DNA of 64,000 nucleotides from Anaerolineae bacterium (GCA_030425205.1 JAUIAP010000003.1:124001-188000); one strand, 5' to 3'; positions 35,756 through 45,746 are shown, numbered from the stretch's first letter. A program made the numbers and translations. The notes: generated from the letters alone by a model not told the origin.

Positions 35756-37738
35756 CTATCGCTGCAATGATTGGGCGTAGTCGATAAAAAATTCGGCCGA
35801 TTCTGGATTCCGCATTGCGCCTAAATTTGCCGCCTTGTTCGCGTCCATCCCCAGTAAGATTTTGCGAATAGGTACCTCCATCTTTTTGCCGCTCAACGTG
35901 TATGGAATATCATCAACCACGATCATTTCATTAGGCACATGGCGCGGCGACACTTCGGCGCGTAGCCTTTTGGCGACCCGCTGTTTGAGATCCGCATCCA
36001 ACGTGACGCCATCGGCCAATTTAACAAACAGTGGCATAAATGAGTCACGCCCGCGAAATTCGAGGTCGACGATCAGACTGTCTAAGATCTCGTCAAACGA
36101 TTCGACGACGCGATAGATTTCAGATGTGCCCATGCGGATGCCGCCACGATTGATGGTTGAGTCAGATCGGCCGAAAATCACACATCCACCACGATCATTA
36201 AACATGATCCAATCCCCATGTCGCCAAATCCCCGCATACATTTCAAAATAGCTACTCTTATAGCGCGCATTATCGGGATCATTCCAAAAGAAAACGGGCA
36301 TCGACGGCATCGGCTTGGTGATGACCAATTCGCCCACGACATTGCGCACCGCATTGCCCGCTTCATCTAACGCCTGCACATGCGCCCCCAGACTCGCCCC
36401 CTGAATCTCGCCTGCATAGATCGGCAATATTCGTGCGCCGCCGACAAATGCCGTACACAGATCCGTTCCACCGCTTAGCGATTCAAGCGCGAGATCGGCG
36501 TTGATGTTGTCATAAATCCATGCGAAACCGTCAACCGTCAAGGGCGACCCCGTTGAGCCAACAGCACGAATTCTGGAGAGATCGTACTGTTGATTGGGCT
36601 GGATGCCAGCTTTGATGCAGGCAGAAATGAAGGCGGCCGATGTGCCAAAGTAGGTCATCTGCGTCTCTTCCGCCAAGGCAAAGAGGGCATTCATGTCGGG
36701 GTAGGCGGGGCTGCCATTGTAGAGAACCGCCGTCGATCCAGCCAGCAGGCTGCCAATGACATAGTTCCACATCATCCAACCCGTGCTGGAATACCAGAAA
36801 AATTTATCGTGTGGTTTGAGGTCATTATGAAAGACGACTGATTTAACATGCTCAATCGTCACGCCGCCATGTCCATGCACGATTGGCTTGGGCAATCCCG
36901 TCGTGCCAGATGAGTACAAGATCCAGAGTGGATGACTAAATGGTAGGCGGACAAAGGTTGGGGTTTGCGCCTCATTGTCGAGCGCGTCCTTCCATAACAA
37001 GGTCGTTTCGTTTAATCCCGCCATGTCTGCGGTGATGTGCGGAATCAGCACCGTTTTGTGCAAGGTCGGCAGCTCGCTTTGCAACTCGGCAACAACGTCG
37101 CATCGATCAAACTGCTTGCCGCCATATTGATAGCCGTCCACCGCGATCAAGATTTTTGGCTCAATTTGCGTAAAGCGATCAAGCACGCTGCGTGCGCCAA
37201 AGTCGGGCGAACAGCTCGACCAAATCGCCCCCAAACTGGCGGCGGCGAGCATGGCGATGATCGCTTCGGGAATGTTGGGGATGTAGGCAACGACGCGATC
37301 GCCTGCCTCGATACCACATTCGCGCAAAAATGCGGCGAGCTGTGCCACCTTGCCCGCCAATTCAGCGCGACTTACTTCGCGTAGTGATTGATCTTCTGCT
37401 TTGTAGAGTAGGACGGGTTTATCGTTGTCGAGTTTGGCAAAGATATTTTCGGCGTAGTTGATTTTGACGTTGGGAAAGAAATCGGCCGATGGCATCTCCC
37501 CACTACCCAGTGCTGGTTCCAACTCCCCACTATAGACAAGTTCAAAATAGTCAAACAGCGATGTCCAAAATTGACCAATCCCATCAACAGACCATTGCCA
37601 CAGTTCAGCGTAATTATTTTTCACAATGTTGCGCTCAGCCGCCAACCAGCGCATGTACTTTGTCAAATTCGCATTCTCAATCGTCTCAGCGGACGGCGAC
37701 CATAATAGATCGCCTTCTTTAATATCTGTCATATCCAT
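35756..37738 (-). CDS. Acetoacetyl-CoA synthetase
   Basis: This 660-residue acyl-adenylating enzyme should activate acetoacetate to acetoacetyl-CoA. It has the N-terminal ACAS segment, the P-loop-like ILYSSGTTGLPKPIVHGHGG, and FFWYSSTGWMMWNYVIGSLL, typical of acetoacetate-CoA ligases. The late motifs GRSDSTINRGGIRMGTSEIY and the lysine region LSGKKMEVPIRKIL complete it. It is divergent from the thiolase gene at 37916, so the two could link ketone bodies or acetoacetate to acetyl-CoA. GAAGGA precedes the start. Confidence 0.9.
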   Translation of the reverse strand: MDMTDIKEGDLLWSPSAETIENANLTKYMRWLAAERNIVKNNYAELWQWSVDGIGQFWTSLFDYFELVYSGELEPALGSGEMPSADFFPNVKINYAENIFAKLDNDKPVLLYKAEDQSLREVSRAELAGKVAQLAAFLRECGIEAGDRVVAYIPNIPEAIIAMLAAASLGAIWSSCSPDFGARSVLDRFTQIEPKILIAVDGYQYGGKQFDRCDVVAELQSELPTLHKTVLIPHITADMAGLNETTLLWKDALDNEAQTPTFVRLPFSHPLWILYSSGTTGLPKPIVHGHGGVTIEHVKSVVFHNDLKPHDKFFWYSSTGWMMWNYVIGSLLAGSTAVLYNGSPAYPDMNALFALAEETQMTYFGTSAAFISACIKAGIQPNQQYDLSRIRAVGSTGSPLTVDGFAWIYDNINADLALESLSGGTDLCTAFVGGARILPIYAGEIQGASLGAHVQALDEAGNAVRNVVGELVITKPMPSMPVFFWNDPDNARYKSSYFEMYAGIWRHGDWIMFNDRGGCVIFGRSDSTINRGGIRMGTSEIYRVVESFDEILDSLIVDLEFRGRDSFMPLFVKLADGVTLDADLKQRVAKRLRAEVSPRHVPNEMIVVDDIPYTLSGKKMEVPIRKILLGMDANKAANLGAMRNPESAEFFIDYAQSLQR

Positions 37739-37759
37739 TCCTTCTCAATATACCGTCAG

Positions 37760-37796
37760 AGTTGGCGGCTGCCGCCGTCGGCATGTTGGCAACTCT
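37760..37796. repeat. GTTGGCAACT element, degenerate copy 2
   Basis: The right half (GTCGGCATGTTGGCAACT) matches the other copies of the family, whereas the left half is altered to AGTTGGCGGCTGCCGCC and folds on itself. It lies in the divergent region between the ligase and thiolase genes. Confidence 0.4.
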
Positions 37797-37915
37797 TTTC
37801 TGGTCATGTTATCATCTACGCTAAATTAGGCAAAAAAGTGTTGAACAAAAGCTGATTTGCGTAAAAAAGAGCCAATCAGACACTTGTTCATCCCCACTAT
37901 TTTACAGGACAAATC

Positions 37916-39109
37916 ATGCAATCGGCATATATTGTAGCAGCAGCACGTACCCCCATCGGCAAATTTGGCGGTGGTTTGAAAGATGTTTCCCCCGTTGACC
38001 TCGGCGCACATGTAATGAAGGCCGTTCTCGAACGCGCAAATTTGGCAGGCGGCGACCTTGATTTTTACATCATGGGCAACGTTCTCCGCGCAGGACATGG
38101 ACAGTTGCTACCGCGTCAGGCGGCGGTCAAGGCTGGCATTCCCACCAACATCGACGGCTACGGGCTAGACATGGTTTGTTCATCGGGCATGATGGCGACG
38201 ATGAACGGCGCGATGATGATCCGCTGTGGGGATGCCGATTTGGTGTTGACGGGCGGTATGGAGTCGATGTCACAGGGCGGCTTTGTCCTGTCACATCGGG
38301 CGCGTTGGGGTTACAAATATCTCGCTGGTAAGCCAGAGCAGTTGCGCGACGTGTTGGAAGTGGATGGGTTGAGCGACCCACTAGAAAATCATGCGAGCAT
38401 GGGGGATGAAACGGATCGATTATCGGCCGAATATACCCTCACCCGTGAGGAAGTAGATGAAGTCGCCTACATGAGCCACATGCGCGCCGCCGCCGCCAGT
38501 GAGGATGGCACATTCGCCAGCGAAATTGTTCCCGTTGAAATCCAAACGCGCCGTGGCACCGTCATTATCGAAAAAGATGAAGGCATCCGCCCCGATACGT
38601 CGCTGGAAAAACTGGCGCAACTGCGTCCTGCATTCACCAAAGATGGCATTTTGACGGCTGGCAACGCTAGCTCAATCAACGACGGCGCGGCTGCCATGAT
38701 TTTAGCCAGCGAAGCCGCTGTCGAGAAGCACAACTTGAAACCATTGGGTCGCATCGTTGGCAGTTCGTGGTCGGCCGTCGATAGCTGGCGTTTTGCCGAA
38801 GCCCCCATTCCTGCCGTCAAGAAACTGCTCGACAAGCACAACCTCACCGTTGATGATATCGACCTGTGGGAAAACAACGAAGCGTTTGCGACAAACAGCG
38901 TGCTGTTCAACAAAGAGTTAGGCATTCCATACGAAAAGCTGAACGTCTATGGTGGCGGTATTTCATTGGGTCATCCGATTGGCGCGACCGGTGCGCGTTT
39001 GATCGTGACGCTGCTGACGGCGTTGCACAATCGTGACGGCAAATATGGAATTGCCTCGCTTTGTCATGGGACGGGTGGGGGAACGGCCGTATTGGTTGAA
39101 CGTTTGTAG
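37916..39109 (+). CDS. Acetyl-CoA C-acetyltransferase (thiolase)
   Basis: This 397-residue thiolase has the acyl-binding cysteine C88 in LDMVCSSGM, the histidine in GHPIGATGARL and the second cysteine in SLCHGTGGGTA. It can split acetoacetyl-CoA or condense acetyl-CoA. NEAFA in the oxyanion region is normal. Together with the adjacent acetoacetyl-CoA synthetase it could form an acetoacetate-use or ketone-body route. The stop codon TAG is the first three bases of a dispersed GC-rich hairpin. Confidence 0.93.
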   Translation: MQSAYIVAAARTPIGKFGGGLKDVSPVDLGAHVMKAVLERANLAGGDLDFYIMGNVLRAGHGQLLPRQAAVKAGIPTNIDGYGLDMVCSSGMMATMNGAMMIRCGDADLVLTGGMESMSQGGFVLSHRARWGYKYLAGKPEQLRDVLEVDGLSDPLENHASMGDETDRLSAEYTLTREEVDEVAYMSHMRAAAASEDGTFASEIVPVEIQTRRGTVIIEKDEGIRPDTSLEKLAQLRPAFTKDGILTAGNASSINDGAAAMILASEAAVEKHNLKPLGRIVGSSWSAVDSWRFAEAPIPAVKKLLDKHNLTVDDIDLWENNEAFATNSVLFNKELGIPYEKLNVYGGGISLGHPIGATGARLIVTLLTALHNRDGKYGIASLCHGTGGGTAVLVERL

Positions 39110-39400
39110 GGGCAGGGCGTGGCGAGTATGATTTAACCCGTCCACCCGAAATTAGCTATCCCGCACGCCTTGCCCTCTGATGATTGTGGAACAGGATGAG
39201 GCGTTGCGGAGGTATAGATTATTGTTATTTCGGTAGTGTCTTTAGGTTTTCGCCACTTGATAAGTCGTGATGCGTGGTGCGTGGTGCGTACTCTGCACAC
39301 GCACCACGCACCACGTACCACATACCTGCGTGGCGAAAATTTTGTGACAGGAACTTATTTCTGAAATCATTCCGCAATCATCTCCGCACACGCCCCATCC
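39107..39400. repeat. Intergenic block with three dispersed hairpin elements
   Basis: No gene is seen. At 39112-39178 GGGCAGGGCGTG pairs with CACGCCTTGCCC (one mismatch), beginning at the thiolase stop. At 39247-39339 outer arms TTTTCGCCAC and GTGGCGAAAA enclose the iterated word element CGTGGTGCGTGGTGCGTA and its complement. At 39388-39403 the phrase ACACGCCCCATCCCTA abuts the stop codon of the yigZ-type gene. Confidence 0.7.
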
Positions 39401-40033
39401 CTACAGGGGCATAATTGTGTCGGGGTTTGTTTCGATAATTTCGGCCGATAGTCCCCCCTGCGATAGCTCACCCAATCCCACCTGAAAATCCTCAAACCGC
39501 TCCACCTCAAACTGTATTGTCAGTGTAATATCGGCCGCGAATTCCTCATCCAGAATTTGCCCATTATGCTCGGCAACGAGCAATTTTGTCTGCTCAAAAT
39601 GGGAGTAGGGCAACGCCAGCATGACGGTATGCGTCGGCACTTTTTCAGCACGTGGCGTTAATTCCAACACCTCCCGCACCGCATCCCCATACGCGCGCAC
39701 CAAACCGCCCGTCCCCAACTTTTGTCCGCCATAGTAGCGCGTGACGACAACGGCGACATCGCCCAACCCGCTCCCTTGCAACACCGCCAACATAGGCCGT
39801 CCCGCCGTTCCGCTCGGCTCTCCATCATCACTGCTGTGCGCCGTGACGCTGGCCCCGCCGCCAACTAAAAAGGCGGGCACATTATGGGTGGCATCCGAAA
39901 ATTCATCCTTCATGCGCGCAATAAATTCGCGCGCCTCTTCAACTGAAAAAACGGGCGCAAGGGTCGCAATAAAGCGAGAACGCAGGATTTCGATTTCGGT
40001 CCGTGTCTGTTGGGCAGGAATTGGATAGCGCAT
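39401..40033 (-). CDS. YigZ/IMPACT-family protein (UPF0029)
   Basis: This 210-residue protein has the UPF0029 core: SRFIATLAPVFSVEEAREFI, then DATHNVPAFLVG, DDGEPSGTAGRPML and VVVTRYYGGQKLGTGGLVRAYGDAV. Family members act in translation-stress control in eukaryotes; the bacterial role is uncertain. A C-terminal ferredoxin-like part follows. Its start is one base from the end of the site-2 protease gene, so the two are cotranscribed. The last codons and TAG overlap a dispersed repeat. Confidence 0.9.
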   Translation of the reverse strand: MRYPIPAQQTRTEIEILRSRFIATLAPVFSVEEAREFIARMKDEFSDATHNVPAFLVGGGASVTAHSSDDGEPSGTAGRPMLAVLQGSGLGDVAVVVTRYYGGQKLGTGGLVRAYGDAVREVLELTPRAEKVPTHTVMLALPYSHFEQTKLLVAEHNGQILDEEFAADITLTIQFEVERFEDFQVGLGELSQGGLSAEIIETNPDTIMPL

Positions 40034-40034
40034 T

Positions 40035-41138
40035 CTATTGAATAATGGTTACGGGTGACGGCACAAAGGTAAAGACAAACACGACTAAGGCAAAAATTGC
40101 AATGGCGCGTCGTCGCCCATCGAGCGGGGTATGGTCATCGAGCGGGACGGCGTGATTTCGGCCGAAAATAAACAGCAGACCAATCCACAGCCACCAAGTC
40201 CCCGTCCCCACAAACAGCGAGACCCCGACCAACGCGATAATCACCGGCCAGAATAGCTTGTCTGCGTGCTTGCCAAACAGCACATACGCCATGTGCCCGC
40301 CATCTAGCTGACCCACTGGCAACAGGTTCAACCCCGTCACAAATAGTCCCGCCCAGCCAGCCCACGCGAATGAGTTGAGAGAAACGTCGATGCCGTTGGC
40401 GGGCAAAAATCGGCCGAAACTGATCACCTTCGCCAGCGCATACAATAACGAATTTCCCTCCATCATGTACCCGCCTACTGGCAACGCCCCAACGGGCGAA
40501 GTCGCCAACCCATAAAACAAAATCGGCACTGCAAACACCAACCCTGCCAATGGCCCAGCCACGCCAATATCTAACAGCGCACGCTTGTTTTTGACCGGCT
40601 CCTTTATCCGAATAAACGCCCCCATCGTGCCAAAGATCGTTGGAATTGGAATAAAAAATGGCAGCGTGACGGGAACCCCATGATAGCGCGCCGCGAAATA
40701 ATGCCCCAGCTCATGCGCGCCCAAAATCAGCAGAATACTCGCGCTAAACCGCCATCCCGCCAGCAGCGACGCAACACCTGTCACTTCAACCCCTTCCTGT
40801 TGCGCCCCGACCACCAATGTCGAACCGATCGTTAGGATGAACAAAATTAAGTTGACCAACCACCTGGCAGGAGCGGGTTCAAAGACGGTCGGGAGAGCAA
40901 CTATCATCGGCCGACCGTCTTCCCCTGTCCTGACCAGCGGCGTATAACCAAATCGCTCAAACTCTGCGCGCAGTTTGTCATACTGTGCGGTCAAATCGGC
41001 CAGCAGCTGCCCGCGCAAGCGCACATGCCCCCGCTCTGGAAAATCCATCGTCACATCTTCAACCAAGAAGAGATCGCGGATCGCATAAGTCAAAAATTCA
41101 ACGGTGCTGTATTGTTGCTCAACGGGGGTTTCAATCAT
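40035..41138 (-). CDS. Site-2 protease-like M50 membrane metallopeptidase
   Basis: This 367-residue intramembrane zinc protease has HELGH (H142, E143, H146) and the third ligand in NLLPVGQLDGGH. It has about seven membrane segments and a soluble N-terminal domain of about 90 residues, as in EGY-type proteases of plants and cyanobacteria. GVAGPLAGLVFAVP is also conserved. The substrate is unknown; an anti-sigma factor or a membrane precursor is possible. It is cotranscribed with the YigZ-type gene. Confidence 0.9.
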   Translation of the reverse strand: MIETPVEQQYSTVEFLTYAIRDLFLVEDVTMDFPERGHVRLRGQLLADLTAQYDKLRAEFERFGYTPLVRTGEDGRPMIVALPTVFEPAPARWLVNLILFILTIGSTLVVGAQQEGVEVTGVASLLAGWRFSASILLILGAHELGHYFAARYHGVPVTLPFFIPIPTIFGTMGAFIRIKEPVKNKRALLDIGVAGPLAGLVFAVPILFYGLATSPVGALPVGGYMMEGNSLLYALAKVISFGRFLPANGIDVSLNSFAWAGWAGLFVTGLNLLPVGQLDGGHMAYVLFGKHADKLFWPVIIALVGVSLFVGTGTWWLWIGLLFIFGRNHAVPLDDHTPLDGRRRAIAIFALVVFVFTFVPSPVTIIQ

Positions 41139-41271
41139 CCAGTAACATTAGCGTATTTCCGTATAATATGCCGTAGAAAACAGACATTGCATAGGCTAAA
41201 AAACGTATGCAAACACATTAACTCGTACACGAAAAAAGCAGTTGTGTTATACTCACAAGCCGTAGAATCAC

Positions 41272-41298
41272 TCCCACATTTCGCTAAATAAAGTGGGA
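41272..41298 (+). promoter_or_regulatory. Leader hairpin of the sdh operon
   Basis: TCCCAC and GTGGGA form a small stem 25 bases before the sdhC start. Upstream, TTGTGTTATACT at 41242-41253 contains a plausible -10 (TATACT). The regulatory value is unclear. Confidence 0.35.
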
Positions 41299-41322
41299 AC
41301 CACAGCTAAAAGGTGTTCACGT

Positions 41323-41808
41323 ATGTTAGCAAATCTTCGTATGACCGTTCAGGAAAGTCTGCGCTATCGCGGTCGATCTGGACATTATTCATGGTTGGCA
41401 CACCGCCTCTCTGGATTGGCAATTTTGAGCTTTTTAGTCCTGCACGTTTGGGACGGTGCAAATCTCCACTATGCACCAAATATCTGGGAATGGATGGTCA
41501 ACGTCTTCAAACATCCACTCTTTGGATTGGGCGAAATTGGCGTTTTTGGTGCGGTAATTTTCCACGCATTTAACGGCATTCGCATCACGCTGCTCGACTT
41601 CAAGCCAGAATGGTGGCACGCGCAAGCCAAAAGTGCCACCATCGTTTGGGCATTGTTCGCCATCATTTTTATCCCTGCTGGGATCTACCTCTTTTTGGGC
41701 ATTGTAGAAAGTTGCGGTCACGCTCCTGTATGGGAGTGGGCAGGGCAAACGATTACAGGTAATAGTTGCTGGTCATTCCCGCCACTAAGCCTTTATCGTG
41801 GAGGTTAA
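41323..41808 (+). CDS. sdhC: Succinate dehydrogenase cytochrome b subunit
   Basis: This 161-residue membrane subunit anchors the dehydrogenase and binds heme b and quinone. Three membrane helices are visible. The N-terminal SGHYSWLAHRLSGLAILSFLVLHVWD carries the conserved SxxxHRxSG pattern and a heme-ligand candidate histidine, and FHAFNGIRITLLDF in helix 2 adds a second one. AAGGTG precedes the chosen ATG; a GTG ten codons earlier has no ribosome site. It is the first gene of sdhCDAB. Confidence 0.92.
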   Translation: MLANLRMTVQESLRYRGRSGHYSWLAHRLSGLAILSFLVLHVWDGANLHYAPNIWEWMVNVFKHPLFGLGEIGVFGAVIFHAFNGIRITLLDFKPEWWHAQAKSATIVWALFAIIFIPAGIYLFLGIVESCGHAPVWEWAGQTITGNSCWSFPPLSLYRGG

Positions 41809-41812
41809 TCAA

Positions 41813-42214
41813 ATGGCAACAACGATTCGCAACAATCAAGTAACTTCACGCAACGTACAGGTCAAGGCCAACTTTGAGCGTTATGCATATCTCTTTATGC
41901 GGCTCTCTGGCATCGGCTTGCTCTTTCTTGCCGTCGGTCACGTCTTTATTCAGCTGATTCTCAATGACGTGCATAGTCTCTCCCTCGCCTTCGTTGCTGA
42001 ACAGTGGGACGATTGGGGCTGGAAAGCTTATGACATGTTGCTGCTCTTTTTTGCCCTCGCACACGGGCTAAATGGTCTTCGCAATGTGCTTGAAGATTAC
42101 ATCCACAATAAAGGCGTGATGCGTGGCATCAACTACGGTCTCGTCGCCTTTCTAATTATCTCTGTGCTATGGGCAGGGTACGCCATCTTCGCGTATGTGC
42201 CAACCGTTGGATAA
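41813..42214 (+). CDS. sdhD: Succinate dehydrogenase membrane anchor subunit
   Basis: This 133-residue protein has three membrane helices. YLFMRLSGIGLLFLAVGHVFIQ and FFALAHGLNGLRNVLEDYI carry the histidines expected of the second heme-binding anchor subunit. GGAGG precedes the ATG, four bases after the sdhC stop, so the pair is coupled. Confidence 0.9.
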   Translation: MATTIRNNQVTSRNVQVKANFERYAYLFMRLSGIGLLFLAVGHVFIQLILNDVHSLSLAFVAEQWDDWGWKAYDMLLLFFALAHGLNGLRNVLEDYIHNKGVMRGINYGLVAFLIISVLWAGYAIFAYVPTVG

Positions 42215-42225
42215 GAAACTGAATT

Positions 42226-44013
42226 ATGGCTAAACCAAAAGTACACACATTTGATGCCGTTATCGTCGGCGCGGGTGGCGCGGGGCTAATGGCCGCGCTC
42301 TATGCGAGCAAAGGGGCGAATGTCGCCGTCATCTCCAAACTCTATCCGACACGCTCACACACGGGCGCAGCTCAAGGTGGAATTGGCGCGTCACTCGGCA
42401 ACGTCAATGAAGACCACTGGAATTGGCACGCTTACGACACCGTTAAAGGGTCTGACTATCTGGCAGATCAAGATGCCGTAGACGTTCTCTGCAAGGATGC
42501 GGTTGAAGTTGTCATCGAACTCGAACATATGGGGTTGCCCTTTGATCGCCTTGATAACGGACGCATTTCGCAACGTCGCTTCGGTGGTCACACCGACAAT
42601 AACACAAACAAGCCTGTTGAACGTGCCTGCCATGCGGCTGACCGTACAGGTCACATGATTTTGCAGACGCTTTACCAGCAATGTCTGAAAAATAGCGTCA
42701 ACTTTTTTGATGAATACCAAGTTGTAGACATCATCCGCGTCGGAGACACCATTCGCGGTGTTGTCGCGGTCAACGTTGCCGATGGTGAGTTCCATATTTT
42801 CCACAGCAAGGGCGTGATGTTTGCATCGGGCGGCTGGGGCCGTTGCTGGCAAGTTACGTCAAACGCCCATTCGCTGACGGGAGACGGCGCGGCGATTTGC
42901 CTGCGTAATGGCATTCCATTGCAAGATATGGAATTTTTCCAATTCCATCCCACAGGTATTTTCAAGCTCGGCATTCTAATCACGGAAGGTGTGCGTGGTG
43001 AGGGCGGCGTTCTCATCAACAGCGAAGGGGAACGCTTTATGAAGCGTTATGCCCCTACGATTAAAGATCTCGCGAGCCGTGATGTTGTTAGCCGGGCGAT
43101 TTTCCTTGAAGTCAAGGCGGGACGCGGCATCAACGGTAAAAACTATGTCCATCTCGACGTAACGCCGCCAACGGTCAATCACTATTATGAAGAAGATGGT
43201 GAAGATCGGCGCATTGATGAGGCTTATGTTCAGGCAAAGCTGCCCGACATTGCAGACTTCACGCGCACCTATCTAGGCGTTGATCCAGTCAAAGAACCGA
43301 TGCCCGTGCAACCAACCGCACACTATGCAATGGGTGGCATTCCGACCGATGTCGATGGGCGTGTGCTGCTCGACGCGCTGAAAACGCCATTGCCCGGACT
43401 GTATGCAGCGGGTGAAACGGCGTGTGTCTCTGTGCATGGTGCAAACCGGTTGGGGACAAACTCGTTGACCGACTTGGTTGTGTTTGGGCGGCGCAGTGGG
43501 AAGCATATGGCTGAGTATGTAAAATCGGCCGAACTTCTCCCACTCCCCGACGACGCGGCCGACCAAGCGATGGCCGACTTTGAGATGCTGCGCAAGAGCA
43601 ACGGCAGTACAAAGCCCTATCAACTGCGTGAGGCGATGCAAGAGCTTATGACGGAGAAAGTGGGTGTTTTCCGCGTTCAGGAAAACATGGATGAGGCAGT
43701 TGACGAACTGCGTGACTTGATCCAGCGTTGGGAGACCGACCTCATTGTTGAGGACAAAGGCAAAATTTTCAACACAGACCTGCTCGAAGCGTGGGAGTTG
43801 CGCAACCTGCTCTACTTGGCACGTGTCACCGCACGCTCGGCAGCCGAACGCAAAGAGTCACGTGGCGGTCACGCGCGCGATGATTTCAAAGAGCGCAATG
43901 ACACCGACTGGCTCAAACATACGCTTTGCTACCTGCAAGATGATGATGAGCTTGAATTAGATTACAAACCTGTGACGCTGGGACGCTTTGAGCCGAAAGC
44001 GCGGGTCTATTAA
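42226..44013 (+). CDS. sdhA: Succinate dehydrogenase flavoprotein subunit
   Basis: This 595-residue catalytic subunit oxidises succinate to fumarate. It has the dinucleotide fold [19 protein letters not shown], the covalent-FAD histidine H45 in [17 protein letters not shown], and [16 protein letters not shown]. The active-site arginine lies in [20 protein letters not shown]. It belongs to the TCA cycle and the respiratory chain. It follows sdhD by 11 bases. Confidence 0.97.
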   Translation: MAKPKVHTFDAVIVGAGGAGLMAALYASKGANVAVISKLYPTRSHTGAAQGGIGASLGNVNEDHWNWHAYDTVKGSDYLADQDAVDVLCKDAVEVVIELEHMGLPFDRLDNGRISQRRFGGHTDNNTNKPVERACHAADRTGHMILQTLYQQCLKNSVNFFDEYQVVDIIRVGDTIRGVVAVNVADGEFHIFHSKGVMFASGGWGRCWQVTSNAHSLTGDGAAICLRNGIPLQDMEFFQFHPTGIFKLGILITEGVRGEGGVLINSEGERFMKRYAPTIKDLASRDVVSRAIFLEVKAGRGINGKNYVHLDVTPPTVNHYYEEDGEDRRIDEAYVQAKLPDIADFTRTYLGVDPVKEPMPVQPTAHYAMGGIPTDVDGRVLLDALKTPLPGLYAAGETACVSVHGANRLGTNSLTDLVVFGRRSGKHMAEYVKSAELLPLPDDAADQAMADFEMLRKSNGSTKPYQLREAMQELMTEKVGVFRVQENMDEAVDELRDLIQRWETDLIVEDKGKIFNTDLLEAWELRNLLYLARVTARSAAERKESRGGHARDDFKERNDTDWLKHTLCYLQDDDELELDYKPVTLGRFEPKARVY

Positions 44014-44088
44014 ATAGTTGCTAGTTGCTAGTCGCTGGTTGCATATCTTCTGCACTAGCCACTAGCCACTAACCACTAGCCACTTAAA
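44014..44088. repeat. Iterated-word hairpin between sdhA and sdhB (TAGTTGC family)
   Basis: The left part repeats TAGTTGC (AGTTGCTAGTTGCTAGTCGC); the right part repeats CACTAGC and CACTAAC. It lies within an operon, next to the sdhA stop codon and just before the sdhB start, so it could influence the A to B ratio. Confidence 0.65.
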
Positions 44089-44090
44089 AA

Positions 44091-44813
44091 ATGAGAGTAG
44101 AAGCAAGAATCCGTCGTTTTAATCCTGAAGGGAAACAGCGTAAACCCTATTGGCAATCTTTTACGGTCGATGAAGTCAATCCGAACGACTCTGTGCTGGA
44201 CGTGTTGCACCGCATTAAGTGGGAACAGGACGGCACACTCGCATTGCGTCGCTCATGCGCTCACGGCGTCTGTGGCTCCGACGCGATGCGAATCAACGGG
44301 GCCAATGCACTGGCATGTAAGACGCTGATGGCGCGTTTGGGCGAAGGCTCCAGCGTCAAATTGCAGGTCGAGCCCATTCTCGGCTTAACCATCGTCAAAG
44401 ACCTGATCGTGGACATGGAGCCGTTCTTTGACCACTACAAATCCGTTTTGCCGTTCTTCATCAACGATGATCCTGTGCCGGCCGATGGGCGCGAACGGTT
44501 ACAAAGCCAAGCTGATCGCGAACGTTTTGATGACTCAACCAAGTGCATTTTGTGTGCTGCTTGTACGACCTCCTGTCCATCGTTCTGGTCAAATGGTCGC
44601 TATGTCGGCCCTGCCGCCATCGTGCAAGCCCACCGCTTTATTTTCGACAGCCGCGATCAAGCGGCCGAAGAGCGTCTTGCGGTGATGGGTGAAGCGTTTG
44701 GCGTGTGGCGTTGCCGCACCATCTTCAACTGCACCAACGCTTGTCCGCGTGAAATCGAAGTGACGAAGGCAATCGCTGAAGTCAAGATGGCGTTGACAAC
44801 GGGCGTTGTTTAA
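44091..44813 (+). CDS. sdhB: Succinate dehydrogenase iron-sulfur subunit
   Basis: This 240-residue electron-transfer subunit has three clusters. The 2Fe-2S ligands are C56, C61, D64 and C76 (Asp as in E. coli). The 4Fe-4S motif is CILCAACTTSCP and the 3Fe-4S site is CRTIFNCTNACPRE. No ribosome site is evident since the repeat element abuts the start. A strong terminator follows. Confidence 0.97.
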   Translation: MRVEARIRRFNPEGKQRKPYWQSFTVDEVNPNDSVLDVLHRIKWEQDGTLALRRSCAHGVCGSDAMRINGANALACKTLMARLGEGSSVKLQVEPILGLTIVKDLIVDMEPFFDHYKSVLPFFINDDPVPADGRERLQSQADRERFDDSTKCILCAACTTSCPSFWSNGRYVGPAAIVQAHRFIFDSRDQAAEERLAVMGEAFGVWRCRTIFNCTNACPREIEVTKAIAEVKMALTTGVV

Positions 44814-44896
44814 CTTTGGGAATTGAAGTGGGAACGTCATAAAGCGTAAAGAGCGCTTATTGCGGTTTGCGCTTCGGCAAAATTTGTTATGGAGAG

Positions 44897-44924
44897 GGTC
44901 GATTTGCAAGAATCGACCTTTTTT
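44897..44924 (+). terminator. Terminator of the sdh operon
   Basis: GGTCGATT pairs with AATCGACC around a six-base loop and is followed by six T residues. Confidence 0.92.
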
Positions 44925-44960
44925 GATCAAACTTCACACCGAATAGTCGAAAAATCGCGT

Positions 44961-45695
44961 TTATCGTAGGTCTCGAAAGACGATAGCGCGTGCTTCTACT
45001 AGCGTTAGCTCGGATTGCAAAAGCTGGTCGATTGACCAACCTTTTTCTTCCAAGAAATGGGTTACCAACAATCGGTAGGGTGCATAAACGCCGTAAGCTC
45101 GCATCATCGGCAAATCAGCGTCACGCTCGCCGATTTTTGCGAATAGTTCGGCCGATTTTTCCCGTTCCAGCGCCACATAATCGGCCAACCCTTCGCGCAC
45201 CCACTCTGGCATTTGCTGAAAACGAAGCAAGCCAACTGCATTAGCCGTCATGACGTGCGTCAATTCATGTGCGCCATAGTAATCGAGCGTGCGCGGTGGC
45301 TGTGTGCGATAGCCAGATGGTGAAATCAACTCGTCTGTCTCAAAATTTGCGCCAGAGAAAAAGGTGTATTGCCGCGTCGCGGGTCGAGCGATAAAGCCAC
45401 CGGCGGCGTTGTTTGGCACTATCCACAGCCAGCGCCACCGCCAATTGGTATTGACGACGTAAATTTGCATTGGCGGCCTTTCCTCTTGGATTGGGGATTG
45501 GTCTAATTTTTCGCGGACTTTTTGAAGGAATTGGCGTGCTTGTGGGTCTGGAATCGGCCGATCTGAGTACACACTCAAATCGCTCTCAACGACACCATAT
45601 GCAAATAACGGGGCTGGATATGCGAGCGGAAGTGCAACAAATAGCGTTAGCAGAATGCCAATAAGTGCAAGTCGCGTCGCCCAGCGTTTGATCAT
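44961..45695 (-). CDS. Membrane-anchored gluzincin-like metallopeptidase
   Basis: The 244-residue product has an N-terminal membrane helix (about residues 8-28) and an exported domain with HELTH (H143, E144, H147). The likely third zinc ligand is E168 in WVREGLADYVA, which is the gluzincin arrangement of the peptidase MA superfamily. It is short and lacks other domains. Substrate unknown; protein processing outside the membrane is likely. No partner gene is clear, and a hairpin at 45708-45739 separates it from the E1-like gene upstream. Confidence 0.75.
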   Translation of the reverse strand: MIKRWATRLALIGILLTLFVALPLAYPAPLFAYGVVESDLSVYSDRPIPDPQARQFLQKVREKLDQSPIQEERPPMQIYVVNTNWRWRWLWIVPNNAAGGFIARPATRQYTFFSGANFETDELISPSGYRTQPPRTLDYYGAHELTHVMTANAVGLLRFQQMPEWVREGLADYVALEREKSAELFAKIGERDADLPMMRAYGVYAPYRLLVTHFLEEKGWSIDQLLQSELTLVEARAIVFRDLR

Positions 45696-45707
45696 CGATT
45701 GTGAGGA

Positions 45708-45739
45708 GCGAACGAGGTTGTCACAGCAAGCTCGTTCGC
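45708..45739. terminator. Hairpin between the E1-like and peptidase genes
   Basis: GCGAACGAG and CTCGTTCGC form a perfect 9-base-pair stem. It begins shortly after the stop codon of the E1-like gene. No T-run is evident. Confidence 0.5.
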
Positions 45740-45746
45740 GTGTTGC

